From assembly GCA_037190665.1 (NCBI GenBank), contig JBBCJT010000172.1, positions 1-39,724 on the forward strand: a DNA stretch of 39,724 nt, written 5' to 3'. Made by a program: the position numbers and the translations under genes. The notes under the pieces were generated by a model. That model was not told the DNA's origin. It saw only the letters and a program-made list of their open reading frames with translations, and did no database searches. This DNA is from JBBCJT01 sp037190665. Its GTDB lineage: Bacteria; Pseudomonadota; Alphaproteobacteria; Acetobacterales; Acetobacteraceae. Shown piece by piece: positions 7,281 through 15,656 of this stretch (positions are counted from its first letter, which is position 1; each line of letters opens with the position of its first letter).

Positions 7281-8899
7281 CGGACGATCATGGCCGTGCC
7301 GAACAGCACGGCGAGCAGGATCATGGCCGTGGCCGCGACGGGCCATGCGCGGACGGCCTGTTCCGCGCGCAGGAGCGGCGGTTCCGCGCGCCGCATCAGG
7401 CCGCTGCTGTGGCGGAGCAGGGGGTCGATGATATCGCCCTCCGGCAGGGCGGGGATGCGATCGCCGAGCGCGGAGAGGCCCGCGATGAGGACGAGGCCGG
7501 CGAGCACGGGCCACAATCCCGACCAGAGCGTTGCGGCCGACCATGCTTCGGCAAGAGGACCAACGCCGAGCAGCGGGTACAACGCCCAGGGCACCGCGAT
7601 GCTCAGGACGGCGAGGGTCAGCCACGGCAACGTCAGCCCGCCTGATGCGACGGCGTCCGGCTCCTGCGCGACGCTTGCGAAAAGCCGGCGCAGGAAATGC
7701 GCCATCAGCGCGGTGCTGGCGACAGCCGATGCGACCGCAAGCCCCGTTGCCAGATCGCTCGCCGGCAGTGCCTTGCCCGCCAGCTTGGCCATCGCCCCGC
7801 CGGTCAGCGGCAATCCGCCGAAGCCAAGTGCGACGATGCCGGCCGGCAGCAGCACGCCCCATCGTCCCCGCGTGCCGGTCGCGGCCATCGCGCCGACGGC
7901 GAGGAACAGCGCGCCCTTCGCCAGCACGTGATGCACCGCATAGAAGGCGGTGACGGCCATCGCGGCCGGAGAGCCGGACGAAAGCGCGAGGCCCAGCAGC
8001 GTGGCGACGACGCCCATCTGGCTGACGGTCGAATAGGCCAGCACCGTCTTGGGATTGCGCTGCGTGATGCCGACAGCGGCCCCGTAGAACGCGGTCGCGA
8101 ATCCCAGCGCCAGCAGCACGCCGCCCCAGCCGGGCAGTACCTCATCCGGCAGGAAGCGGATCAGCCCGATCACCCCCGCCTTCACGATCGCGCCGCTGAG
8201 CACGGCGGAGGCCGGCATCGGGGCGGCCGGGTGCGCGATGGGCAGCCACACATGCAGCGGCAGCAGGCCCATCTTCAGGCCGAACCCTGCCACCAGCAGC
8301 CCCAGCGTCATGTCGCGTAGCGGCGCGGTCGGCCAAGCGGCGAGCACGTGGCCGATGGCGAGGCTGGATCCCGGCGCGGGCACGGCGAGCATCGCGAAGC
8401 CGAGCAGCAGCAGCACCTCGCTCAGGATGGCGAGCGCGAGGTAGATGCCGGTCGCACGCCATGCCTTCGCCGTCCGGTCATGCGCGACCAGCCCGGCGGC
8501 CGCGAGGCTCACCAGCGCATAGAGCAGATAGAAACTCGCGAGGTCGCCAGCGACGAAGACGCCGAGGCTGCCGGCGAGCGTCAGCAGCCAGAATACGGCG
8601 AACCCGCCGATCGCCGCATCCTTGCGCAGATAGGTGCGGGCATAGGCGCCGGCGCCGATCCACAGCAGCGCCGACGCGCCGAGCAGCATCGCGCCCGGCA
8701 GGTCCAGCGCGAGTGTCAGCTCCGGGCGGTCGTAGATCACGAGCGGCGGCGTCTGGGCCGCGAAAATCGCCGCGAGCAGGCCGGGGACCGGTGCGAAGGG
8801 CAGGGTGGCGGCCACGTGCCGGCGCCAGCGCGCACTGACGCAGCCCAGCGCCATTGCCAGCGGCACGAGCACGGTCGCGATCAGCAGGAACGCGCTCAT
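7277..8899 (-). CDS. Proton-conducting membrane transporter, NuoL/MrpA-D-like, lacking the TM5 glutamate
   Basis: This 540-residue polytopic protein belongs to the antiporter-like subunits of complex I and Mrp. It has the family core: GLKMGLLPLHVWLPIAH with Lys209, an IVKAG segment, NPKTVLAYSTVSQMG and the HHVLAKGALFLAVG helix. The usual Trp-Glu-Leu/Leu-Glu-Leu motif of helix 5, whose Glu is essential in NuoL/M/N and MrpA/D, reads LLYALVSL here. Alignment to the sister gene product (Glu147) puts Ala128 at that position. The C terminus carries an extra hydrophilic loop and one more helix after residue 450. It overlaps both neighbours by ATGA. I take it as the counterpart of the N-terminal channel half of MrpA, or a second MrpD, with altered or lost proton conduction (inference). 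Confidence 0.85.
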   Translation of the reverse strand: MSAFLLIATVLVPLAMALGCVSARWRRHVAATLPFAPVPGLLAAIFAAQTPPLVIYDRPELTLALDLPGAMLLGASALLWIGAGAYARTYLRKDAAIGGFAVFWLLTLAGSLGVFVAGDLASFYLLYALVSLAAAGLVAHDRTAKAWRATGIYLALAILSEVLLLLGFAMLAVPAPGSSLAIGHVLAAWPTAPLRDMTLGLLVAGFGLKMGLLPLHVWLPIAHPAAPMPASAVLSGAIVKAGVIGLIRFLPDEVLPGWGGVLLALGFATAFYGAAVGITQRNPKTVLAYSTVSQMGVVATLLGLALSSGSPAAMAVTAFYAVHHVLAKGALFLAVGAMAATGTRGRWGVLLPAGIVALGFGGLPLTGGAMAKLAGKALPASDLATGLAVASAVASTALMAHFLRRLFASVAQEPDAVASGGLTLPWLTLAVLSIAVPWALYPLLGVGPLAEAWSAATLWSGLWPVLAGLVLIAGLSALGDRIPALPEGDIIDPLLRHSSGLMRRAEPPLLRAEQAVRAWPVAATAMILLAVLFGTAMIVR

Positions 8900-10374
8900 G
8901 GCACGTCAAGCCGGCCGATCTGCAGCAGGCCGAACGCGGCCAGCGGCAGGAAGCCCAGCGCCATGGATATAATCGCCAGCCACAACGCGATCGTCTCCTT
9001 GCCGCGCGGGACGGATGCGGCGAGGCGCGGCGCCGGGCCCGACAGCGCCGGCGACAGCACGCGATAGACGTAGAAGCCGGTCAGCACCCCGCCCGCGAGC
9101 ACGACGATCGCCCACCACCACTGCCGCTCCGCCACGCTCGCCACCAGCAACAGCCATTTCGCGACGAACCCGCCCGAGGGTGGCAGGCCCATCAGCGACA
9201 GGCCGGCGATGGCGAAGGCGAGCACCGTCACCGGCATGACCCGCGCCACGCCGCCCAGTCCGTCGATGCGGTCATGGCCGAGCCCCTTCGCCAGTAGCCC
9301 GACGGAGAGGAACATCGCCGCCTTGGCAAAGGCGTGGGAGATCATCTGCAGCACGCCCGCGGTCCATGCGTCGGACGGGCCTTCGACCACGCCGCGCACC
9401 ACCGGGAACATCAGGAACATGTACCCGAGCTGGGCGACGGTGGAGTAGGCGACCAGCATCTTCAGCCGCGCCTGCCGCAGCGCGAGGACGCTGCCGAACA
9501 GGATGGCGCAAGCCCCGAGGGCTGCGAGAAGCTGCGGCGCGATCGGACCTGTCTCCCCGCCCATCACGCCGAACCAGACGCGCAGCAGGATGACGAAGGG
9601 GCCCTTGACCACCAGCGCGGACAGCGCCGCGGATGCGGGCGCGGGCGCGCCGGCATGGGCGGGTGGCAGCCACAGATGCAGCGGGAACAGGGCGATCTTG
9701 GCGAGCAGCCCCGTGATCATCAGCGCCGCCGCGCTGCGTTCGGCCAGCGTGCCGGTCACCGCCCGCGAGAGCAGCACGACGTCGAGCGTGCCATGCGCGC
9801 CGTACAGCAGCGCCGTGCCCAGCAGGTAGAGCAGCGAGCCGAGCAGCGCGAACAGCAGGTAGCGCAGCGCCGCCCTCAGCGTGGCGGCCGAGCCGTCGAG
9901 GCAGACCAGCGGCACGGCGGCAAAGGTCAGCAGCTCCAGCGCGACGAACAGCGTGAACAGGTCGTTCGCCAGCAGCGCGGCGTTCAGCGCCGACCACAGC
10001 GCGGGCATCATGCACCAGAACACGGTCGGCGCGCGGGCCTCGCCCGTGTCGGGCGGGGCGAACATGTCGCGCGCGAAGGACATCGTCGCCGTCATCACCA
10101 AGGCGGTGGTGAGCAGCATCGCCGCCGCCAGCCCGTCCGCCCGCAGGCCGATGCCCAGCGGCGGGACCCAGCCACCGAGCAGGTAGGCGACCGGCGTGCC
10201 CCGGCCGAAGACGGCAGCGGCGATGGCCAGCGCGAGGAACATCCCGACGAAGCTCGCCGCCGCGGCCATGCGCACTGTCCAGCGGCCGCCCAGCGCGAGG
10301 CCGATGGCGGCGAACCCGACCGGCAGCGAGACGGCGAGCGCGAGCAGCGCGCCGTAGGGCGTGCCCTCCGTCAC
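8896..10374 (-). CDS. mrpD: Mrp-type Na+/H+ antiporter subunit D (MnhD/MrpD), proton channel
   Basis: This 492-residue polytopic membrane protein of the NuoL/M/N-MrpD family keeps the key residues. Glu147 lies in LFVALELLTF (helix 5), Lys226 in GLLAKIALFPLHLWLPPAH (helix 7), and a further Lys in ALVVKGPFVILLR. LKMLVAYSTVAQLGYM and an SHAFAKAAMFLSVG helix are also present. Members carry protons through half-channels in multi-subunit antiporters and in complex I. It lies between mrpC and the second channel gene with ATGA overlaps on both sides, so the subunits are made in sequence. This is the canonical conducting subunit of the set; its assignment as MrpD rather than MrpA rests on its length and its place next to MrpC. 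Confidence 0.9.
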   Translation of the reverse strand: MTEGTPYGALLALAVSLPVGFAAIGLALGGRWTVRMAAAASFVGMFLALAIAAAVFGRGTPVAYLLGGWVPPLGIGLRADGLAAAMLLTTALVMTATMSFARDMFAPPDTGEARAPTVFWCMMPALWSALNAALLANDLFTLFVALELLTFAAVPLVCLDGSAATLRAALRYLLFALLGSLLYLLGTALLYGAHGTLDVVLLSRAVTGTLAERSAAALMITGLLAKIALFPLHLWLPPAHAGAPAPASAALSALVVKGPFVILLRVWFGVMGGETGPIAPQLLAALGACAILFGSVLALRQARLKMLVAYSTVAQLGYMFLMFPVVRGVVEGPSDAWTAGVLQMISHAFAKAAMFLSVGLLAKGLGHDRIDGLGGVARVMPVTVLAFAIAGLSLMGLPPSGGFVAKWLLLVASVAERQWWWAIVVLAGGVLTGFYVYRVLSPALSGPAPRLAASVPRGKETIALWLAIISMALGFLPLAAFGLLQIGRLDVP

Positions 10375-10667
10375 GGCTCCTCGTCCGGCGGTGCGGCGCG
10401 CAGCCGCAGGATCAGCGCGACCGCGAGCGCGGTGGCGGCGAAGGCGACGACGATGCCGGTGATGACCATCGCCTGCGGCACCGGATCGCCGGCAAGGCCC
10501 TCCGCGGCACCCCGCCGCGCGGCCACGCCGTAGAGCAGGAACACGCCGCTGCCGACGAAGTTGAGCCCCAGCAGCCGCCGCAGCGGCTGCGCCTGCATGA
10601 TCGTGCCGTAGAGCCCAACGCCGATCAGCAGCGCGCCGAGCAGGCCGTAGAGCGTCGCCGGCGTCAT
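10371..10667 (-). CDS. mrpC: Mrp antiporter subunit C (MnhC/NuoK-like)
   Basis: This 98-residue protein has three predicted membrane helices and is homologous to NuoK. GLLGALLIGVGLYGTIM forms helix 1, LGLNFVGSGVFLLYGVAA helix 2, and VPQAMVITGIVVAFAATAL helix 3, the last matching the DP-x-PQALVLTAIVI pattern of MrpC. I placed the start at ATG 10665-10667, which overlaps the stop of the upstream fusion gene (ATGA). The frame stays open further upstream, but that stretch is inside the fusion gene. The length is slightly below the 110-125 residues common for MrpC. It is part of the antiporter membrane arm. Confidence 0.9.
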   Translation of the reverse strand: MTPATLYGLLGALLIGVGLYGTIMQAQPLRRLLGLNFVGSGVFLLYGVAARRGAAEGLAGDPVPQAMVITGIVVAFAATALAVALILRLRAAPPDEEP

Positions 10668-11590
10668 CGTGTCGCCGCCGGCCCGGCGAGCATCATGGCC
10701 AGCCCGACCGCGACGGAAGCGGTCATCGCGGCCTCGATGGCGAGGATCAGCGGCTTGGCCAGCCCGTCGGGATAGGCAAGGAACGCGCCCGCGAACGGGA
10801 TACCGGCGAGGCCGATGGCGAGGAACAGCAGCGGCCCGGCGACCAGCGCCCAGCGCATCCAGCGCGCGGCGATGGGTGGGGGCGCGGCGAGGCCGGCGCG
10901 CCACGCAAGCAGCCACATCGCCGCCAGCACGGTCCCCGCCTGGAACTTGCCGCCCGGCGCGAAGCTGCCGATCCAGGCGACGTAGATGCCGAGCACGATG
11001 CCGGCCGGGATCAGCGCGCGGGCGGCAAGGGCGAGCGTGGCGTCGCTGCTGCCCTGTCCGGGCACCTCCGGCACGCCGCCCCACGTCGCCGCGTCCCCCA
11101 CGGCCCAGACGCCGAGCAACGCGAAGGCCAGCACGATGGCCTCGAGCAGCGTGTCCACCGCGCGGTACGTCATCAGCACGCCGGCCACCGGGTTCTCGAG
11201 GCCGCTCGGTTCCAGATGCGCCATCGCGGCCGAGGCGAGGCTGGGGGGCGGCGAGGGGGCGTGCAGCATCACCCAGCCGAGCGCGGCAGCGACCGCCGCG
11301 CACAGCGAAGCGGCCAGGGCGTGCTGCATCACGCCGGGCCGGGCTGTTTCCGGGTCGGGGCCGAGCCGGGCGGCGGCCTGCAGCATCAGCACGCCGGTCG
11401 CGCCGCCGCCGATCGCGGCTTCGGTCAGCGCGACGTCGATCCCGCCGAGCCGCACCCAGGCGAGCGCAGCGAGCAGGCCGAAGGCGATGAAGCCGACAAT
11501 GGCGGCGAAGGTTTCGCGCGTCATCGTCACCCAGATCGCCAGCCCGCCGAGCAGGGCGACGATCAGCCCATCCAGTACCCAGCCGGTCAT
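10664..11590 (-). CDS. MbhD-MbhE-MrpB domain fusion (DUF4040 + MnhB), antiporter subunit
   Basis: This 308-residue membrane protein joins three modules normally spread over the MrpA C terminus and MrpB. Residues about 1-75 match DUF4040/MbhD: IVGFIAFGLL, then GGIDVALTEAAIGGG with Asp52 and Glu57. Residues about 90-170 resemble MbhE, with LENPVAGVLMTYRAVDTLLE and the VLAFALLGVWAV helix. Residues about 184-308 are MrpB, with the GSFAPGGKFQAGTVLAA motif at about 208-223. In canonical Mrp the first two modules form the tail of MrpA; here they are detached from the channel domain and fused to MrpB. The start is ATG 11588-11590, overlapping the mrpG stop. No frameshift is seen: one frame is open throughout and all three modules keep their typical residues. 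Confidence 0.87.
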   Translation of the reverse strand: MTGWVLDGLIVALLGGLAIWVTMTRETFAAIVGFIAFGLLAALAWVRLGGIDVALTEAAIGGGATGVLMLQAAARLGPDPETARPGVMQHALAASLCAAVAAALGWVMLHAPSPPPSLASAAMAHLEPSGLENPVAGVLMTYRAVDTLLEAIVLAFALLGVWAVGDAATWGGVPEVPGQGSSDATLALAARALIPAGIVLGIYVAWIGSFAPGGKFQAGTVLAAMWLLAWRAGLAAPPPIAARWMRWALVAGPLLFLAIGLAGIPFAGAFLAYPDGLAKPLILAIEAAMTASVAVGLAMMLAGPAATR

Positions 11591-11871
11591 GCGCCGCCGC
11601 TGCGCACGTACCGTGCGATCAGCCGGGAGACGGCGGCCGCGGACGCCAGCGCCAGCAGCCAGACAGCGATCAGGCGCAGCACGTCGCGCGGCCCGCTCGC
11701 CTGGAACGCCAGCCCCAGCGCGATCAGGCCGAGGCCGAGATTGTCCGCCTTGGTCAGCGCGTGCAGCCGCGTGAGCGTATCGGGGAAGCGCAGAAGGCCG
11801 ACGCTGCCGGCGAGGAAGAAGACCGCGCCCGCCCCCACGCACAGCACCGTCAGCACATCGCCCGCTGTCAC
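11587..11871 (-). CDS. mrpG: Mrp antiporter subunit G (MnhG/PhaG)
   Basis: This 94-residue protein has three hydrophobic helices and the family signature GLLRFPDTLTRLHALTKADN (about residues 24-43), matching G-x-x-RFPD-x-[YL]-x-RLHA-x-[ST]KA. MrpG is a small membrane subunit needed for assembly and activity of the hetero-oligomeric Na+/H+ antiporter. Both ends overlap the neighbouring genes by ATGA, with mrpF upstream and the D-E-B fusion downstream, which keeps the E-F-G order seen in six- and seven-gene Mrp operons. Confidence 0.92.
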   Translation of the reverse strand: MTAGDVLTVLCVGAGAVFFLAGSVGLLRFPDTLTRLHALTKADNLGLGLIALGLAFQASGPRDVLRLIAVWLLALASAAAVSRLIARYVRSGGA

Positions 11872-12119
11872 GCGCGCGGTTCCTGCACCAGTGCGACGGT
11901 TGCGAAGGCGGCAAGCAGCGCCAGCACCAGTGCGACATCGACCGCCGCCGGCGCGTCCGTCGCCTGCGCAAGCAGCAGCAGCACCGCCATGCCGCCGCTG
12001 CCCAGCAGTTGCGCCGCCATCATCCGGTCGGCGCGCGCGGGGCCGCGCAGGATGCGCACGAGGCCGAGCGCGACGGTGGCGAGAACGAAGGCGGCCGCAG
12101 CGATCAGGAACTCAGCCAT
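11868..12119 (-). CDS. mrpF: Mrp antiporter subunit F (MnhF/PhaF)
   Basis: This 83-residue protein has three membrane helices and the MrpF signature RILRGPARADRMMAAQLLG (about residues 23-41), which corresponds to the conserved R-x-GP-x-x-x-DR motif. In characterised Mrp systems subunit F is a small, essential membrane component; bile-salt efflux was reported for a Staphylococcus homologue (family knowledge). Its start overlaps the end of mrpE by 8 bp and its stop overlaps the mrpG start (ATGA). Nothing is missing. Confidence 0.9.
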   Translation of the reverse strand: MAEFLIAAAAFVLATVALGLVRILRGPARADRMMAAQLLGSGGMAVLLLLAQATDAPAAVDVALVLALLAAFATVALVQEPRA

Positions 12120-12597
12120 CGCGCGTACCGATCAGCCGCGCGAAAGCGGTCTGGTCGCGCGCCATCTGCGCGGCGACATCCTGGCCGGTGTCGAGGCAAT
12201 GCACGAGCATCCGCCCATCCGGCGCGGCGCCGACGGGCAGCGTGCCCGGCAGCAGGCAGGAGACGACGGCGAAGCCCTCGGCCGCGGCCGGATCGGTGAA
12301 GCGGGACGGCACCGCGATCAGACCCGGCCGGATCGGCAGGGAGGGGGAGAAGGCGCGCCGCGCGACGTCGATCCCGGCAAGGCACGACTGCGCGACGAAG
12401 CGCAGCGCGAAGCCGGGCAGCGCCAGCAGCCGCAACCCATGAGCCTGCGGTGGCATCAGCCGCAGGCTGGCCACGCAGGCAATGCCAGCGGCGGCGGCGC
12501 CCAGCGCCGCGTCCGCCGGTGTCCACGGTGCAAGCGCGAGCCACAGCAGGCAGAGGCCCGCGAAGCGCAGGAGAGCGCTGCGAGCCCGCCCGGTCAT
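12112..12597 (-). CDS. mrpE: Mrp antiporter subunit E (MnhE/PhaE)
   Basis: This 161-residue protein has two N-terminal hydrophobic helices (LLRFAGLCLLWLALAPW and AALGAAAAGIACVASL), then a soluble C-terminal domain with SCLLPGTLPVGAAPDGRMLVHCLD. The last part matches the MrpE pattern of a conserved Pro-Gly-Thr turn before a beta strand ending in HxLD. I chose ATG 12595-12597. It overlaps the stop of the RND pump gene by ATGA, the only junction that links the efflux pump to the antiporter and good evidence of one transcript. The frame is open much further upstream, but that lies inside the RND gene. MrpE is needed for antiporter assembly in known systems. Confidence 0.9.
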   Translation of the reverse strand: MTGRARSALLRFAGLCLLWLALAPWTPADAALGAAAAGIACVASLRLMPPQAHGLRLLALPGFALRFVAQSCLAGIDVARRAFSPSLPIRPGLIAVPSRFTDPAAAEGFAVVSCLLPGTLPVGAAPDGRMLVHCLDTGQDVAAQMARDQTAFARLIGTRDG

Positions 12598-15500
12598 GCA
12601 GCCGTGTCCGGCCCGGGCGGGCCGGCGCGGAACCAGGTCACGTAGAGCGTCGGCAGGAAGACCAGCGTCAGCAGCGTCGCCACCAGCAGGCCGCCCATGA
12701 TCGCGAACGCCATCGGCCCCCAGAACACGGTGGGCGCGATCGGGATCATGCCCAGCACGGTGGAGATCGCCGTCAGCATCATCGGGCGGAAGCGGCCCGA
12801 TGCGGCGCCGACCACGGCGTCGTAGATCGACTTGCCCTCCGCACGGTCGGCTTCGATCTGCACCAGCAGGATGATGGCGTTCTTCGCGATCATCCCCAGC
12901 AGCGCCAGGATGCCGAGGATCGCCACGAAGCCGAGCGGGCGCTGGAAGACCAGCAGCGCGAGGACCACCCCGATCATGCCCAGCGGCAGCACCGCCAGCA
13001 CCATGAACAGGCGCTGGAAGCTCTGGAGCTGGAACATCATCACTGTCAGCATCAGCAGCAGCATCACCGGCACCACGGCGAAGACGGACGCTTGGGATTC
13101 CGCGCTTTCCTCCGCGATGCCGCCGGTCTCCAGCTTGTAGCCGGCCGGCAGTGCCGCCGCGGCCTCGGCGATCGGTCCCGCGAGCGCCTCGACCACGTCG
13201 TCGGGCAGCGCCCCGTCCACCACGTCGGCCTGCACGGTCAGCGTCGCCTGACGGTCGCGGCGCCAGATCAGCGGAAACTCCTGCTCCTCCTCGAAGGTCG
13301 CGAACTGGCTGAGGGCGATCATCCGCCCGCTCGCCGTCGGCACCTGCAGGTTCCGCAGGCTGGTGATCGAGGCGCGCTCGGTGCTGGTCGCCCGCGCCAC
13401 CACGTCGATCAGGTAGATGTCGTCGCGGAGCTGCGTGACCGTGGTGCCGGTGACGGTGGCGTTCAGCACGGCGGCGAGCCGTTCCGTGCTCACCCCCAGC
13501 AGCCGCGCCTGATCCTGGTCGATGCGCACGCGCATCTGCCGCGCCGGCTCCATCCAGTCGAAATTGGTCAGCCGCGTGCCGGGATAGGCGCCGACGATGT
13601 TGCCGACCTTCATCGCGATGGCGCGCACCTGTTCGATGTCCGGCCCGCTGATGCGGTACTGGATCGGCCAGCCGACGGGCGGACCCAGCTCCAGCGGATA
13701 GACGCGCGAGATCGCCTCCGGGAACTGCTCGGCCATCATCTTTTCGAGCCGTGGCTGCAGCGCAAGGCGTTCCTGCATCCCCTTCGTCACCACCACGATC
13801 TGGGTGAAGAACGGGTTCGCAAGCTGCACGTTCAGCGGCAGGTAGAAGCGGATCGCGCCGCGGCCGACATAGGTGCTCCAGTGATCCACCTCCGGCGACG
13901 CGGCGATGATCTCCTCCAGCCGCTTTGCCGCCGCGTCGGAGCCGTAGATCGAGGCGTTCTGCGGCAGGGCGAGATCCACGATCAGCTCGGGCCGGTCGGA
14001 GGAAGGGAAGAACTGCCGCGGCACGAGCGAGAGCGAGGCGATGGCGAGCACGAAGGCGCCGATGGTGATGGCGATGGTCAGCCATCGCATCCGCATCGCC
14101 CCGGTCAGCAGCGCGGTGAAGCCGCGCTGGATCGCGTTCGGCTTGTCCTGTTCGCCATCCGGCTTCTGCTTCGGCGGCTTCAGGATGGTCATGCCGATCA
14201 CGGGCGCGAACAGCACCGCGACGAACCAGGAGACGATCAGCGCGATGCCGACCACCGCGAAGATCGAGAAGGTGTACTCGCCGGCAGACGAGCGCGCGAA
14301 GCCGATCGGCACGAAGCCCGCGATCGTCACCAGCGTGCCCGCGAGCATCGGCGCGGCGAGCGTGCGGTAGGCGAAGGTCGCCGCGTCGCGCGTGCTGTCC
14401 CCGGCGGCAAGGCGACGGATCATCGCGTCCACCGTCGTCATCGCGTCGTCCACCAGCAGCGTCAGCGCGATGATCAGAGCCCCGAGCGAGATGCGCTGCA
14501 GGTCGATATGCGCCATCGACATGATGGGGAAGACGATGGCGAGCGTGAGCGGGATGGCGAGCGCCACCACCGTTCCGGGTCGCACGCCGAGCGCGAGGAA
14601 GCTGCAGATCAGGATGATCACGATGGCCTGCCACAGCGACTCGGTGAACTCGCCGATGGCGGTGTCCACCGTCTGCGCCTGATCGGCGACCTCGTGCGCC
14701 TCGATGCCGATGGGCAGGTTCGCCTTGATCGCCTGCATCTCGGCGCGGAGGTTGCGCCCCAGCGCGAGGATGTCGCCCGAGTCGCGCATGGCGATGGCGA
14801 GGCCGATCGCGGACTGGCCGTTCACGCGAAACAGCGGCTGCGGCGGGTCGGCGAAGCCGCGGCGGATATCCGCGATGTCGGTCAGGCGGATCAGCCGCCC
14901 GTCGACCTGGAAGTTCACCTGCGCGATGTCCGCCTCGGTCTGGAAGGCGCCCGAGACGCGCAGCCACACCCGTTCCTCCGGCGCCTCCAGCACGCCCGTG
15001 GGATGCACGACGTTCTGCGCGCGGAGCGTGTTGAGGATGGAGGTGTAATCGAGGCCGAGGCCGGCGAGCCGCTCCATCGAGAACTCGATGTAGACGCGCT
15101 CGTCCTGTGCGCCGAGCAGCTCGATCTTGGTCACGTCCGGGACCAGCAGCAGGCGGGAGCGGACGTCCTCCACCGCGTCGCGCAACTCGCGCTGGCTGAA
15201 TCCGTCGGCGGTGAAGCCGTAGATGATACCGAAGGTGTTGCCGAAATCGTCGTCGAAGAACGGTCCCTGCACGCCGGCGGGCAGGGTGTGCCGCATGTCG
15301 CCGATGCGCTTGCGCACGTCGTACCACAGATCGGGCACCGTATCCGCCGGCGTCTTGCCCTGCAGGTCCACGAAGATCGTGGTGCGGCCGGGCAGCGTGT
15401 AGCTGCGCACGGAGTCGAGGAAGTCGGTCTCCTGCAGCGTGCGCTCCAGCCGCTCGGTGACCTGCTTCAGCGTCTCTTCCATGGAGGCGCCGGGCCAGGA

Positions 15501-15656
15501 AGCCGCGACGATCATGGTGCGAAAGGTAAAGACCGGGTCCTCGGCACGGCCGAGCGAGCGGAAGGCGTTCACGCCCGCGACCAGACCGGCGATCATGAAG
15601 AAGACGATCAGCGCCCGCCGGCCGATCGCCCATTCCGACAGGTTCGGACCGATCAT
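12594..15656 (-). CDS. Efflux RND transporter permease subunit
   Basis: This 1020-residue inner-membrane pump of the AcrB/HAE superfamily has an N-terminal first helix (RRALIVFFMIAGLVAG), two large periplasmic loops and two blocks of membrane helices. The proton-relay aspartates are visible in TM4 (LLVDDAMTTVDAMIR) and the matching Lys in TM10 (LGMIAKNAIILLVQIEADR). The porter-domain opening reads EDPVFTFRTMIVAASWPGAS, typical of alphaproteobacterial RND pumps outside the AcrB group. No run of metal-binding Met residues points to a CusA-type metal pump, so organic substrates are more likely. It overlaps the adaptor gene upstream and mrpE downstream, both by ATGA. No TolC-like outer-membrane factor is encoded in the window, so the tripartite pump must borrow one. 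Confidence 0.93.
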   Translation of the reverse strand: MIGPNLSEWAIGRRALIVFFMIAGLVAGVNAFRSLGRAEDPVFTFRTMIVAASWPGASMEETLKQVTERLERTLQETDFLDSVRSYTLPGRTTIFVDLQGKTPADTVPDLWYDVRKRIGDMRHTLPAGVQGPFFDDDFGNTFGIIYGFTADGFSQRELRDAVEDVRSRLLLVPDVTKIELLGAQDERVYIEFSMERLAGLGLDYTSILNTLRAQNVVHPTGVLEAPEERVWLRVSGAFQTEADIAQVNFQVDGRLIRLTDIADIRRGFADPPQPLFRVNGQSAIGLAIAMRDSGDILALGRNLRAEMQAIKANLPIGIEAHEVADQAQTVDTAIGEFTESLWQAIVIILICSFLALGVRPGTVVALAIPLTLAIVFPIMSMAHIDLQRISLGALIIALTLLVDDAMTTVDAMIRRLAAGDSTRDAATFAYRTLAAPMLAGTLVTIAGFVPIGFARSSAGEYTFSIFAVVGIALIVSWFVAVLFAPVIGMTILKPPKQKPDGEQDKPNAIQRGFTALLTGAMRMRWLTIAITIGAFVLAIASLSLVPRQFFPSSDRPELIVDLALPQNASIYGSDAAAKRLEEIIAASPEVDHWSTYVGRGAIRFYLPLNVQLANPFFTQIVVVTKGMQERLALQPRLEKMMAEQFPEAISRVYPLELGPPVGWPIQYRISGPDIEQVRAIAMKVGNIVGAYPGTRLTNFDWMEPARQMRVRIDQDQARLLGVSTERLAAVLNATVTGTTVTQLRDDIYLIDVVARATSTERASITSLRNLQVPTASGRMIALSQFATFEEEQEFPLIWRRDRQATLTVQADVVDGALPDDVVEALAGPIAEAAAALPAGYKLETGGIAEESAESQASVFAVVPVMLLLMLTVMMFQLQSFQRLFMVLAVLPLGMIGVVLALLVFQRPLGFVAILGILALLGMIAKNAIILLVQIEADRAEGKSIYDAVVGAASGRFRPMMLTAISTVLGMIPIAPTVFWGPMAFAIMGGLLVATLLTLVFLPTLYVTWFRAGPPGPDTAA

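Noticed and set aside
12594..15656. RND pump considered as a CusA-type metal exporter
   Set aside because: No Met-cluster or metal-binding adaptor motif visible; it reads as a general RND pump. Substrate left open.
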